Source of the DNA: Candidatus Peregrinibacteria bacterium CG10_big_fil_rev_8_21_14_0_10_55_24 | GTDB taxonomy: Bacteria; Patescibacteriota; Gracilibacteria; Peribacterales; Peribacteraceae | Direction of reading: 5' to 3' | NCBI GenBank assembly: GCA_002772745.1 | Contig: PFDV01000005.1 | Coordinates: 350,048-414,047, forward strand | Length of the DNA stretch: 64,000 nt | Shown here: positions 1 to 7,714 of the stretch, one piece after another | Numbering within the stretch: the first letter of the stretch is position 1 | How the letters are laid out: each line of letters starts with the position of its first letter | Program-made: the position numbers and the translations under genes | The notes under the pieces: generated by a model | Seen by the model: only the letters and a program-made list of their open reading frames with translations | Told to the model about the DNA's origin: nothing | Databases searched by the model: none

Positions 1-15
1 GCTAAGAGGTTCGTT

Positions 16-342
16 CTACAGGAACGTGTGATAATCCTCCATGGGGAGCACATGGATGGCCGGTTCTTCGTAGGGGTGCGTCTGCTTCACCGCTCGCAGA
101 ACTCGAGTGAGCGCTTCCTTGGGAACGACAACTTCAATGCGCTCTTCCTCCACCTCTTCAAGGTTTCCCGTTGAGCCTATAGTGGGGTGGGAGCCCTGGA
201 GCGGGCGGAACCTCCCGACGCCTTTTGAGGAGAAGGAGCAACTGTCATACGTACCGATACTTCCGGCTCCCGCATCGGCGAGCGCGCTGCGCACGGCGTC
301 GGCGCTCGAAACGGGTACATGGACGATCAGGTGGTAGAGCAT
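16..342 (-). CDS. NIF3-like PII-type insert domain protein, standalone
   Basis: This 108-residue protein resembles the small PII/CutA-like domain that is inserted in many NIF3/YqfO proteins. It occurs here alone, without the dinuclear-metal NIF3 halves. Visible family signatures are GTYDSCSFSSKGVGRFRP (about residues 30-47), a GSTGNLEEVEEERIEVVV segment and the C-terminal HPYEEPAIHVLPM. Standalone versions of about 100 residues are common in bacteria and have no firmly established function. The gene lies 29 bases downstream of the glycosyltransferase-like gene on the same strand, so the two are probably cotranscribed. The ATG at 342 gives the full domain. Confidence 0.75.
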   Translation of the reverse strand: MLYHLIVHVPVSSADAVRSALADAGAGSIGTYDSCSFSSKGVGRFRPLQGSHPTIGSTGNLEEVEEERIEVVVPKEALTRVLRAVKQTHPYEEPAIHVLPMEDYHTFL

Positions 343-371
343 CGGAGAAGTCCGTGGTCAGGAATCAGCGT

Positions 372-1427
372 TCAGTGGCGCCGCGCGTAGAGGCGCAGAG
401 CGACGATGAGAATGAGGAGCAAGAGCGCTGCGAAGAACTTCTCTTTGGTGGAGAGGAAGAGCGCTGTGACGCCGAAGAACGTTCCGAGTGTTGCCGTGAG
501 GAGGATTACGGATTGCTGTGTCCATCCGCGTGCCAGGAGCAGGTGGTGCAGGTGTTCGCCCTCCGTACTTCCGCGCAGCGGAGAGCGACCGTGCGCGATG
601 CGTCGCAGGCCCACCAGTCCCGAATCGATGAGGGGAACGCCGAGAACCAGGAATGCGGTTGCGACTTTTCCACCTGCGTAGATCGTGAGTACCCCGAGCA
701 TCAGTCCCAGGAACATCGAACCCGTGTCTCCCATGAGCACGCGGGCAGGGGGAAAGTCGAAGAGCAACGCGGCAAGGCTCACTGCTGCCAGGAGGAAGGC
801 GATGGCCGCGAGTTGCGGCTGACCAACGCGATTGCTCAGAGAGAGGAATCCGATCGTCAGGAATCCAATGAAGGAGAGCATACTCACTTGCCCCGGGATG
901 CCGTCAAACCAGTTGAGCGCGTTGATGGTGAGTCCCAGCCACAGTACGGTGAAGACGCCGCTCCACAGGGGGAGCGGCCCGAACCACGCGGTGGGAATGT
1001 CCACCGTATCGAGCTTGATGAGCTCGCCGATCCCCGCGATGCCTTCCAGGGGATTCGTGATCGTGTAAATGCGCGACCCTGTGGCGAAGATGAGGAGGGC
1101 GACGAGAACTTGTACGGCGAGCCGCAGCCACGAAGGGAGGGGAGTACGGTCGTCGATACAGCTCACGATCCCTAACAGCGCAATGCCTCCAACGACGCCC
1201 ATCGTCTGCGGAGAAATTCCTTCGCTCGCCAAGAAGAATGGGAGGAATGTCGCAATGAGGAGGATGCCGGTGGGGTAGGGGAGTCGATTTCGCGTGAGTC
1301 CGTAGCGCTGCGGAAAGTCCAGGAGGCCTACATGCGGGAAGATCCGCAGTGCGAGTGCATGGAGCAGTACGCAGCATGCGAGTGCCCCGATAGGGAATAC
1401 GAGAACGTGGAGTAGCGACGTTTCCAT
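372..1427 (-). CDS. MraY/WecA-family polyprenyl-phosphate sugar-1-phosphate transferase
   Basis: This 351-residue polytopic membrane protein belongs to glycosyltransferase family 4 of the MraY/WecA/TagO superfamily, which moves a sugar-1-phosphate from a UDP-sugar to undecaprenyl phosphate on the inner face of the membrane. Visible signatures are CIDDRTPLPSWLRL (the acidic DD motif), NALNWFDGIPG, MGDTGSMFLGLMLG and a C-terminal GEHLHHLLL histidine motif. It is distinct from the canonical mraY at 33371, so it more likely starts a surface glycan or teichoic-like polymer than peptidoglycan. The sugar cannot be told from sequence. About 10 hydrophobic segments are evident, and length is normal for the family. 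Confidence 0.85.
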   Translation of the reverse strand: METSLLHVLVFPIGALACCVLLHALALRIFPHVGLLDFPQRYGLTRNRLPYPTGILLIATFLPFFLASEGISPQTMGVVGGIALLGIVSCIDDRTPLPSWLRLAVQVLVALLIFATGSRIYTITNPLEGIAGIGELIKLDTVDIPTAWFGPLPLWSGVFTVLWLGLTINALNWFDGIPGQVSMLSFIGFLTIGFLSLSNRVGQPQLAAIAFLLAAVSLAALLFDFPPARVLMGDTGSMFLGLMLGVLTIYAGGKVATAFLVLGVPLIDSGLVGLRRIAHGRSPLRGSTEGEHLHHLLLARGWTQQSVILLTATLGTFFGVTALFLSTKEKFFAALLLLILIVALRLYARRH

Positions 1428-1452
1428 GGAGCTGCAGGAGCAGTATCGCGTA

Positions 1453-1516
1453 TCAAGTATTGTGTAGGAAGGGAAAGATACTCAATACTCGATACTCAAT
1501 ACTTTATACTGAATAC
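1453..1516. repeat. AT-rich degenerate repeat (ATACTCAATACT-type)
   Basis: The gap between two divergent genes holds several near-copies of GATACTCAATACT and CAAGTATTG. The same vocabulary recurs in other intergenic gaps at 27086-27133 and 41131-41210. No coding potential is seen. Confidence 0.6.
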
Positions 1517-1520
1517 CACT

Positions 1521-1907
1521 ATGACACGACCCCGGGTTTCCCTTACGCGCGAACTCTTCTGCATCCTCGGCACCTCTCGAGCCTGTTCCTCCCTCCAGGC
1601 TTCCTGGAACTCATTCTTTGCAACAGAGGGATGGGATGCCTCCATGGATCGCTATACGACGACCGAAGAGGAGCTCCCAAACCGCCTGAGCGAGATGTTC
1701 CATTTTGACCGACGATTGGCGCTCGTCATCGGTGAGAATCTTCAATGTGCTCTTCCTCCGCTTCTTGACGGGCTCGATGCATCCGTACAGGAGGGGAGAG
1801 TGGATACGATTCTCAATAGAGGGGGTGTGCTCACGGGGTTCTTCCTTGGTGCGGGGAAACTTCCGCCTCGTGAGGTGTTGCGCCAGGTGGGGATTGAAAC
1901 TCCGTGA
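1521..1907 (+). CDS. degenerate shikimate dehydrogenase-like N-terminal domain protein
   Basis: This 128-residue protein has no obvious full-length family, but it can be aligned by eye with the substrate-binding half of shikimate dehydrogenase (AroE). An early ILGTSRACSSLQ segment mirrors the G-P-I-x-H-S-x-SP motif. The stretch LPPLLDGLDASVQEGRVDTI then NRGGVLTGFF mirrors the family's pattern of LLDELD, AxxxGAVNT, N-R-x-G-x-L-x-G and NTDG. The catalytic Lys in NVTxPxK and the final NTDG are not conserved, and the NADP-binding domain is absent. It is therefore unlikely to be an active dehydrogenase. The homology is an inference that needs a profile search. It lies just upstream of pgk on the same strand. 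Confidence 0.5.
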   Translation: MTRPRVSLTRELFCILGTSRACSSLQASWNSFFATEGWDASMDRYTTTEEELPNRLSEMFHFDRRLALVIGENLQCALPPLLDGLDASVQEGRVDTILNRGGVLTGFFLGAGKLPPREVLRQVGIETP

Positions 1908-2114
1908 TTTCCTCGCGCGTCTCTCGCGTGATGGCTAGAGTGCCCGGGACGCGGATCTCTTTTCCCCTGCATCCTTTCTTCTCCCGTTCTGGGAGATACA
2001 GGCCTCCTTGAGCGCCAAAGGAGGGGGTCTGGGGAGATCCGCGTCACTTTTCTCTCCGTCTTCATTTGAAGTTGAGCTCTCGCCGAGTCGCGCAGGTGTG
2101 GGTACAATGTGCGC

Positions 2115-3308
2115 ATGCAGTACCCTCAACTCTCCCAAGCGGATCTCAACGGGAAACGCGTGCTCCTGCGAGCGGGTTTCGATGTCCCCATGGAGGGCGG
2201 CAAGGTTGTCGACACCTCGCGCATCGAGGTGCTCGTTCCAACGATGCAGCATATTCTCAAGGCCGGTGCATCACTCGTTATCATGGCGCATCAGGGGAGG
2301 CCCAAAGGCAAACCGGATCCGGTGTTCAGCCAGCAGCGGCTCGTTCCCATCCTCGAGAAACTCCTGAAAGTACCCGTGGAGTTTGCGCAGAGTCCGACTG
2401 GGGAAGAAACGCTTAAGAAAGCCAAAAACCTCAAGTCAGGTTCCGTGTTGCTGCTCGAGAACCTGCGCTTCGACGAGCGCGAGAAGAAGAACGACCCGGC
2501 GTTTGCCAAGGAGCTCGCCGCACTCGCGGACGTGTATGTCAACGATGCCTTTACCAATTGCCACCGTGCACACGCGAGCATGGTGGGTGTCCCCCCACTC
2601 CTTCCTTCCTTTATGGGATTGCAACTTGCGCAGGAGGTGGAGCACCTCTCGGTTGTGCTCGAAGACCCCCGTCGTCCTGTGGTGCTCATCATTAGCGGAG
2701 CGAAGATGGAGACCAAGGTCCCAGTTATCGAACACTTCCTAAGGAAGGGTGACGACATCCTCGTCGGTGGTTGTATTGCGAATACCTTTGTCGCTGCCCG
2801 CGGGTTCGACGTCGGTTCCTCCAAGTACGATCCCGCGTTTCTCGAAAAAGCGCAGGAGATCATGCTGGAAAGCGAGAAAGAAGAGAACGCGAAGATCTAC
2901 GTTCCGCGCGATGCCGTACTTGCGACTGCTCCCACAGATGGAGCCGAAAAGGTGAATCTTCCCGTGGAGGATATCGTGGGAGACATGGCGATCTTCGACA
3001 TCGGCAAGGTTACCGTGAAGCGGTACGAAGAAATCATCGCAAAGGCCGGGACGATCATTTGGAACGGGCCCATGGGGTTCTACGAAGTGAACCGCTTCTC
3101 CCATGGCACCAAGCGCGTGGCAGAGGCCGTGCGCCATGCGACGGCCAAGGGTGCTATTTCCATCATGGGAGGAGGGGATACCATCGACTTCCATAAACGC
3201 TACGACTACCCATTGGATGCTTACACGTTCGTGAGCACGGGCGGCGGAGCCATGCTCGAGTTCATCTCGGGCCAGGAGCTCCCCGCACTTGCGGCACTCA
3301 AGCAGTAG
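2115..3308 (+). CDS. pgk: phosphoglycerate kinase
   Basis: This is phosphoglycerate kinase, which interconverts 1,3-bisphosphoglycerate plus ADP with 3-phosphoglycerate plus ATP in the cytosol. From the ATG at 2115 it is 397 residues, the usual size. Family landmarks include RAGFDVP near residue 20, MAHQGRPKG (the HLGRP region), LENLRF, an NDAFTNCHRAHAS block, and the C-terminal nucleotide motifs NGPMGFYE and GGGDTIDF near residue 350. A GTG at 2109 in the same frame is an alternative start, but ATG is preferred. It works with the two GAPDH genes at 34480 and 59187. No other glycolytic gene is adjacent. Confidence 0.97.
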   Translation: MQYPQLSQADLNGKRVLLRAGFDVPMEGGKVVDTSRIEVLVPTMQHILKAGASLVIMAHQGRPKGKPDPVFSQQRLVPILEKLLKVPVEFAQSPTGEETLKKAKNLKSGSVLLLENLRFDEREKKNDPAFAKELAALADVYVNDAFTNCHRAHASMVGVPPLLPSFMGLQLAQEVEHLSVVLEDPRRPVVLIISGAKMETKVPVIEHFLRKGDDILVGGCIANTFVAARGFDVGSSKYDPAFLEKAQEIMLESEKEENAKIYVPRDAVLATAPTDGAEKVNLPVEDIVGDMAIFDIGKVTVKRYEEIIAKAGTIIWNGPMGFYEVNRFSHGTKRVAEAVRHATAKGAISIMGGGDTIDFHKRYDYPLDAYTFVSTGGGAMLEFISGQELPALAALKQ

Positions 3309-3353
3309 AGCAGAGATTGGAATACCACTCTCTGTCTTCCCGTATCGAGTTCA

Positions 3354-4946
3354 ATGTTGACGATTCTCATCCCGAGCGAAGGCGAATCCTGGGGGGCGCT
3401 CAAGCGGCGTCTCCAGCAGGTCGAAGGCGAGGTCTTCGTAGTATTGGGGATAGGGGAGGGGATGCCTCCTGTGGGGGACGAGCGTGGTTGGCGGGATTTT
3501 CTGGATGCTTGCGCGCGCATGTCCGATCGCGTGTACGTAGCGACGCTCCATCGCGCGTATGCCGTTGCGGGAAGATCCCATGGTATTCGTATCGTGGATC
3601 GCGTTGCCGACGTTCGTGATATTCTCCAGGGCCACCCGAGTATCGACGAAGTGCTCCGGGTGCTTTCGCCGCATCTCTGGCAACAGCAACTGAGGTCGCG
3701 TTTGCAAACGATGGGTCTCCTGTCGCTGCCCAAGCTGCGTATCTGGCTTCTGATTGGTTTGAGTTCGTTCCTCCTCTACTTCGTCCTTTTCAAGCTGCTG
3801 CCCTCAGCGGAAATCCGCGTGACGCCGCGGCAGGATACCGTAACGCAGACGGCGAATATTTTCCTGGTACTTTCGGGAGCCACGGTGGAAATCCCTCCTC
3901 GCGTGCGCACACTGGAATTGATTCCGCTCTCGGTGACAGCCAGACGGTCCATTACGTTCGACCAGATCAGCAAGGAGTTTACGGGAACGAACGCGAAAGT
4001 GGCGATGACGATCGTCAATAAGTTCCAGGAGAAGTTTTCTCTGCGTAAGAACTCGCGTCTGGCCAACCAGGCGGGGATGCTCTTCCTCCTCTCAGAACAG
4101 GTATTCATTGATCCCGGTGATCAGGTGACGGTCGAAGCGGTGGCCGCCGATTTGGATCTCTACGGAGAGATTATCGGGGAGCGGGGGAATGTCCCTGCCG
4201 GGCTCAAATGGGAGTTTGTCGGGCTCCCCAAGGAGGATCGTGTTCTCGTGTACGGAGAGAATAAGGAGCCGGCAATCGGCGGGACCACGCAGTATGAGAA
4301 TATCCTCAAACAGGAGGATCTCACGCTTGCCGAAAAGCAACTCAAGCAGGAGCTCCTCGCGATCGCCAACCAGATCATCGATGAAGAGCGTACGCTCTAC
4401 AACGCAACACAAGCGGATTCCATTCAAGAACGCCTGTACTACGATGAATTTACCACGGCTACGTACTCCGGTTTCATGCTGCCAACGCAGTTTTTAGGTG
4501 AGCACGTTTCCTCGGTACCCGTGGAAGGATCCATCATCTTCACCGCGTATGCGTACGACAAGTACGCGGCGCTTACGATGCTTCGCAAGGAGCTCTTTGA
4601 GCACGTTGAGGAAGGCAAGCATCTGTTGGAAGATTCCGTCACCATGGATCGTCTGGTGCACCACGTTATCGATTACGCCGATGATCTTTCGTGGATCAAG
4701 CTGACCGTGGACCTCTCCGGCAAAGACCAGTACGTACTCGATCCGCTCACGCCCAGTGGCGCACGTTTCGCCATGCAGGTGCGCAAGCTCGTCGCCGGAG
4801 CCACCCCGGAGGAGGCACAGCGCATTGTGAAGAATCTCCAGGAAGTCGAATCGGTCGAGGTTTCGCTCTGGCCGCCGTGGAGCAGGGCTCTCCCCACCAT
4901 TCCTTCTCACATCACCATTACCGCATTACCCGCTTCTGAGTCGTGA
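3354..4946 (+). CDS. membrane-anchored protein with baseplate J-like features
   Basis: This 530-residue protein has an N-terminal soluble part of about 125 residues, one strong transmembrane helix (IWLLIGLSSFLLYFVLF) near residues 128-145, and a long extracytoplasmic region. The region after the helix is beta-rich. Its alternation of IPPRVRT, a hydrophobic strand region and GERGNVPAG resembles CPR proteins annotated as baseplate J-like, but no diagnostic motif is conclusive. The gene follows pgk by 45 bases, and its stop overlaps the start of the DUF218 gene by 4 bases, indicating cotranscription and possible translational coupling. No catalytic function can be assigned. Confidence 0.6.
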   Translation: MLTILIPSEGESWGALKRRLQQVEGEVFVVLGIGEGMPPVGDERGWRDFLDACARMSDRVYVATLHRAYAVAGRSHGIRIVDRVADVRDILQGHPSIDEVLRVLSPHLWQQQLRSRLQTMGLLSLPKLRIWLLIGLSSFLLYFVLFKLLPSAEIRVTPRQDTVTQTANIFLVLSGATVEIPPRVRTLELIPLSVTARRSITFDQISKEFTGTNAKVAMTIVNKFQEKFSLRKNSRLANQAGMLFLLSEQVFIDPGDQVTVEAVAADLDLYGEIIGERGNVPAGLKWEFVGLPKEDRVLVYGENKEPAIGGTTQYENILKQEDLTLAEKQLKQELLAIANQIIDEERTLYNATQADSIQERLYYDEFTTATYSGFMLPTQFLGEHVSSVPVEGSIIFTAYAYDKYAALTMLRKELFEHVEEGKHLLEDSVTMDRLVHHVIDYADDLSWIKLTVDLSGKDQYVLDPLTPSGARFAMQVRKLVAGATPEEAQRIVKNLQEVESVEVSLWPPWSRALPTIPSHITITALPASES

Positions 4947-5551
4947 TTCCCACTCTCAACCACCTGCGCCTACTCCTGCGCGCGCTCTTCCTCGGCGTTC
5001 TCCTTGCGCTCCTTACCGTGAGTGCCGTTGTCCTTTGGGTTGTGCTCTCCTTTGCAGGAACGAATCCGACATTCCCCGTGGATTGTGCCGTTGTCTTCGG
5101 TGCGGCCGTGCATGCGCAGGATAGCGCAGGGCCGGGGATTGATCGCCGTGTCCGTGCGGCGGCGGAACTCTACCGTCAGAATTATATTACGACACTTTAC
5201 TTTACTGGCGGCAAAGGGAGTGACTACGTGGAGAGCGAGGCCAGTGTCATGCGCAAGGTCGCCATGCTCTACGGTGTTGCGCCCGAGCATATCGTTCTGG
5301 AAGAACAGGCGAGTTCCACTTGGGAAAACTTGGCGTTCTCAGAGCCTCTCCTTGAGGGGTGTACGTCCGTCGTGGGAATTTCCGACCGGTATCATCTGGC
5401 GCGTATCGGTTTGCTCTCGCGCATGCAGGGGTGGGAAGATCTCGCGCTCTATCCGGCCGCGCGGCAGGCATCCGTGCTCTTTGAGGTGAAGAGTGTTCTC
5501 AGGGAAGCGGTAGCCATCCTCTACTACCTGGGGATGGATGTGGTTAAATAG
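4943..5551 (+). CDS. DUF218/YdcF-SanA-like membrane protein
   Basis: This 202-residue protein has an N-terminal transmembrane helix followed by a DUF218 (YdcF/ElyC/SanA) domain. Diagnostic pieces are DCAVVFGAAVH, a basic RRVRAAAELY helix, TLYFTGGKGSD, SEASVMRKVA, LEEQASSTWEN and DRYHLARIGL. Family members sit in the envelope, and some influence cell-wall precursor or antibiotic permeability phenotypes, with no defined reaction. The GTG start at 4943 overlaps the upstream stop by 4 bases, which supports that start. The stop codon falls inside a small hairpin at 5548-5566. Confidence 0.85.
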   Translation: MIPTLNHLRLLLRALFLGVLLALLTVSAVVLWVVLSFAGTNPTFPVDCAVVFGAAVHAQDSAGPGIDRRVRAAAELYRQNYITTLYFTGGKGSDYVESEASVMRKVAMLYGVAPEHIVLEEQASSTWENLAFSEPLLEGCTSVVGISDRYHLARIGLLSRMQGWEDLALYPAARQASVLFEVKSVLREAVAILYYLGMDVVK

Positions 5552-5566
5552 GCTTATTGAGCCTAT
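5548..5566 (+). terminator. hairpin at the end of the DUF218 gene
   Basis: A 7-bp perfect stem (ATAGGCT / AGCCTAT) with a 5-base loop overlaps the TAG stop. No T-run follows, so it is only a weak candidate terminator. Confidence 0.35.
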
Positions 5567-5800
5567 ATGTGGCACTTATAGGCGAATTTGCGTTTAGAGA
5601 GGCGTTTAATGTTTCCATGAGCTTTGTATCCTGGGGCAGGGGATTTGCGCGTGTGTTTGAGGGGAGTGCTGTGCGACTCCCCCAGATATTGCGGAACGAA
5701 ACGGGGTGCGTCTTGTGCATCGTGAGGGCGGGCGGGGACTCCTTGTAGGAGAATTGCTCATGTGCTTGAATCCCTTGTACACAGGATTATGTCAATTGAA
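5567..5800. other. non-coding stretch before the dif-like site
   Basis: No convincing gene is seen here. It contains a G/C-rich hairpin at 5661-5682 (GGGGAGT, 8-base loop, ACTCCCC). The stretch becomes AT-rich towards the dif-like site at 5801. A small RNA cannot be excluded. Confidence 0.4.
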
Positions 5801-5828
5801 TATTAACATAAAATGCATTATGTTAACT
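5801..5828 (+). other. dif: candidate dif site (Xer recombination site)
   Basis: This 28-bp sequence has the 11-6-11 architecture of bacterial dif sites. The right arm TTATGTTAACT (5818-5828) is nearly identical to the XerD-binding arm of E. coli (TTATGTTAAAT) and close to that of B. subtilis. The centre is AATGCA, and the left arm TATTAACATAA (5801-5811) ends in the conserved CATAA. TTAACATAA and TTATGTTAA form a perfect 9-bp inverted repeat. It lies 10 bases upstream of a tyrosine recombinase gene, like difSL/xerS and difH/xerH. This is inferred to be the chromosome dimer resolution site and hence to mark the terminus region. Confidence 0.75.
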
Positions 5829-5838
5829 AGGAAAGAGT

Positions 5839-6789
5839 GTGGAAAACCTCTCTCCTTCTCTCACAATGGCGCAGAGCAACCTTGCACAGGCAATCGAACG
5901 CTACCTCACCTTCCTCCAGGCTGAGGAGAATAAGTCTCCGCTGACGATTGCGACCTACCGTCAGTCCCTCAACCTCCTCCTGGCACTCTCCGGTGTCACC
6001 GATCCCCTGCTCTTTAGTAAGCAATCCATCCGCGTGTACAAGTCCGCGCTCCATACGTACCGCACGCGCCAAGGACAGGAGCTCTCCGTGCGTACGAAGA
6101 ACCATCACTTGACAGTCTTGCGCGCTTTCTTGCGCTATATGCTTCAGGAGGAAGAGCTCGACGTCTATCCGCCTGACAGGGTTCAGCGCTTTAAGGAAGA
6201 GCAGCGCAAGGTCAAAGTCCTCTTCGCAGAGGAGCTTGAGAGGCTCCTTACAGCTGCGGATACCGAAACGAAGATCGGCAGACGCGACAGTGCGATCCTC
6301 CACCTCTTCTTCTCCACGGGGCTCAGGTTGGCGGAACTCAAGTCCCTCAACCGCCACGACCTCAATTTCTCCACGCGAGAGATCTCCGTGCGGGGGAAGC
6401 GCGGCAAGGTGCGGGTGGTGTTCATCTCGGATAGAGCCGCTCAGGCGCTGAGGAGCTACCTGGATGCGCGCATGGACCACCTCGATCCCCTCTTCATCCG
6501 CAATCATGACCTTGCGCGCAATGCCATGCCCCCCGGTGAGGAGTTCCGCCTAAGCAGGATCTCGATCTACAACGCGGTCAAGAAGTACGCGCGGCTCGCC
6601 GGCATTGTCTCCAACCCCTCCCCCCATACCCTGCGCCATTCCTTTGCCACCGATCTTCTCCGCAATGGAGCGGACCTCAGGTCCGTGCAGGAGATGCTGG
6701 GGCATAAGGACTTATCGACGACACAGATATATACTCATGTTACGAATCCACAGTTGAAGGAGGTGCACAAGAAATACCATGGTAAATAG
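5839..6789 (+). CDS. xer: tyrosine recombinase, Xer family
   Basis: This 316-residue site-specific recombinase has the XerC/XerD two-domain layout: an N-terminal SAM-like core-binding domain (about residues 12-110) and a C-terminal catalytic domain. The catalytic residues are visible: Arg in STGLRLAELKSLN, the HTLRHSFATDLL box (HxxR), His in MLGHKDLSTT and the nucleophile Tyr in QIYTHV. Xer enzymes resolve chromosome dimers at dif, and a strong dif-like site lies directly upstream. The GTG at 5839 has an AGGAAAG Shine-Dalgarno-like stretch that touches the dif arm, while ATG at 5866 is an alternative. No phage or conjugative genes accompany it, so a housekeeping role is favoured. Confidence 0.92.
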   Translation: MENLSPSLTMAQSNLAQAIERYLTFLQAEENKSPLTIATYRQSLNLLLALSGVTDPLLFSKQSIRVYKSALHTYRTRQGQELSVRTKNHHLTVLRAFLRYMLQEEELDVYPPDRVQRFKEEQRKVKVLFAEELERLLTAADTETKIGRRDSAILHLFFSTGLRLAELKSLNRHDLNFSTREISVRGKRGKVRVVFISDRAAQALRSYLDARMDHLDPLFIRNHDLARNAMPPGEEFRLSRISIYNAVKKYARLAGIVSNPSPHTLRHSFATDLLRNGADLRSVQEMLGHKDLSTTQIYTHVTNPQLKEVHKKYHGK

Positions 6790-6802
6790 CAGCACCAAAG
6801 GA

Positions 6803-6848
6803 GCAGCACCCGCAGTTCGACTGGCTCACTGCAGGCTCGGGGTGCTGC
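6803..6848. repeat. 46-bp palindromic repeat, copy 1
   Basis: The outer stem is GCAGCACC / GGTGCTGC, with an inner GCAGT / ACTGC stem around TTCGACTGGCTC. A near-identical copy lies at 7607-7653. Both copies directly follow a plus-strand gene, so they may act as terminators or be mobile palindromes. Confidence 0.8.
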
Positions 6849-6985
6849 TGGTATATGTATGAATACGCATGATTGCGTAACAAACGATTATCCCCACAGA
6901 CGCGGCCCTCCAGATGGGTTCGATGCACATGGAATCAATTACAGCGAGATTCGACAGCTTATCGATATGCGAATAGCATTTATCC

Positions 6986-7213
6986 ATGACTTTCCCACAT
7001 CTCCTTCTTCAGTACTTGATCACCTTCGGCTGGGCGCTGACTGGCGCAATTTCCATGGCGTTTTCGCTGAGCATCCTCCTCAAGATTTTCGCGTGGATAA
7101 CGCCGATCGATGAGTGGAAGGAAATCGAGAAGGGCAACGTGAGCATGGCTATCATCTTGGCTGCGGTCATCGTGGGTACTGCTCTTGTGATTGGTTTAAC
7201 GCTTATGTCCTGA
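6986..7213 (+). CDS. DUF350 family small membrane protein
   Basis: This 75-residue protein has two hydrophobic helices and matches the DUF350 (UPF0719) pattern: a helix ending in [22 protein letters not shown] followed by a second helix. The family motif is TPxxxWxEI followed by N-x-A-x-A, and the match here is good apart from S for A. DUF350 proteins are inner-membrane proteins of unknown function that usually carry one or more such two-helix repeats, and this one has a single repeat. The gene sits 7 bases upstream of the YHYH-domain gene, so the two probably form an operon. Confidence 0.75.
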   Translation: MTFPHLLLQYLITFGWALTGAISMAFSLSILLKIFAWITPIDEWKEIEKGNVSMAIILAAVIVGTALVIGLTLMS

Positions 7214-7220
7214 TCCCGCC

Positions 7221-7586
7221 ATGCAATTTTCTCGTACGGTTGCCTTGGGCGCTGCTCTGTTCCTGGCACTTCACTCCCCTCTCGCGCTCGCTCACTCGGG
7301 CGGGACAGATGCGAATGGGTGTCACACGAACAGCAAAACTGGCGAGTATCACTGCCACACACCGAAGGTCGGCAAGGTTGCCAAGACTGAAGCGAAGTCT
7401 ACTGTGCGTACGGAGGCCCGTTCGTCGGTGAAGATCACCTGCTTGGTGAATATCTACAACTGTTCGGACTTCTCCTCACAGAGCCAGGCACAAGAGGCCT
7501 ATGCACGATGCATGCAGGAGGTTGGTTCTGATATACACGGCTTGGATAGGGATGACGATGGCGTGGCATGCGAGGAACTGCAATAG
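7221..7586 (+). CDS. secreted YHYH/Excalibur-domain protein
   Basis: This 121-residue protein starts with a signal peptide (hydrophobic core [16 protein letters not shown]). It is followed by the histidine-rich YHYH motif [12 protein letters not shown]...GEYHCH (about residues 25-48) and a C-terminal Excalibur-type calcium-binding module with [12 protein letters not shown]. Excalibur domains are extracellular and often linked to nuclease-like or wall-associated proteins. The YHYH motif may bind metal, which is inference. Length suggests a small exported protein. A palindromic repeat follows 20 bases after the stop. Confidence 0.8.
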   Translation: MQFSRTVALGAALFLALHSPLALAHSGGTDANGCHTNSKTGEYHCHTPKVGKVAKTEAKSTVRTEARSSVKITCLVNIYNCSDFSSQSQAQEAYARCMQEVGSDIHGLDRDDDGVACEELQ

Positions 7587-7606
7587 TCGCGGCCAACAAT
7601 AGCAAC

Positions 7607-7653
7607 CAGCACCCGCAGTTCGACTGGCTCACTGCAAGCTCGGGGTGCCGCTG
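7607..7653. repeat. 46-bp palindromic repeat, copy 2
   Basis: This shares CAGCACCCGCAGTTCGAC and GGCTCACTGCA with the copy at 6803-6848, with a few substitutions (GGTGCCGCTG at the 3' arm). It follows the YHYH gene. Confidence 0.8.
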
Positions 7654-7662
7654 AATACGGAC

Positions 7663-7685
7663 GTGTATATACAATGTATATACAC
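7663..7685. terminator. perfect palindrome between convergent genes
   Basis: GTGTATATAC and GTATATACAC form a 10-bp perfect stem with a 3-base AAT loop. It lies between the ends of two convergent genes and could terminate both. A related palindrome lies at 60530-60558. Confidence 0.55.
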
Positions 7686-7714
7686 CTTTCGCCGCAGCCA
7701 GGAACGGCTGCGGC

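Noticed and set aside
225..1175. Long plus-strand ORF of 316 codons
   Set aside because: It is the antisense shadow of the MraY/WecA-like gene. Its translation is rich in Arg, Glu and Gln with no family pattern.
5839..6789. Phage or ICE integrase
   Set aside because: No phage or conjugation genes or tRNA attachment site are nearby, and the dif-like site supports a Xer role.
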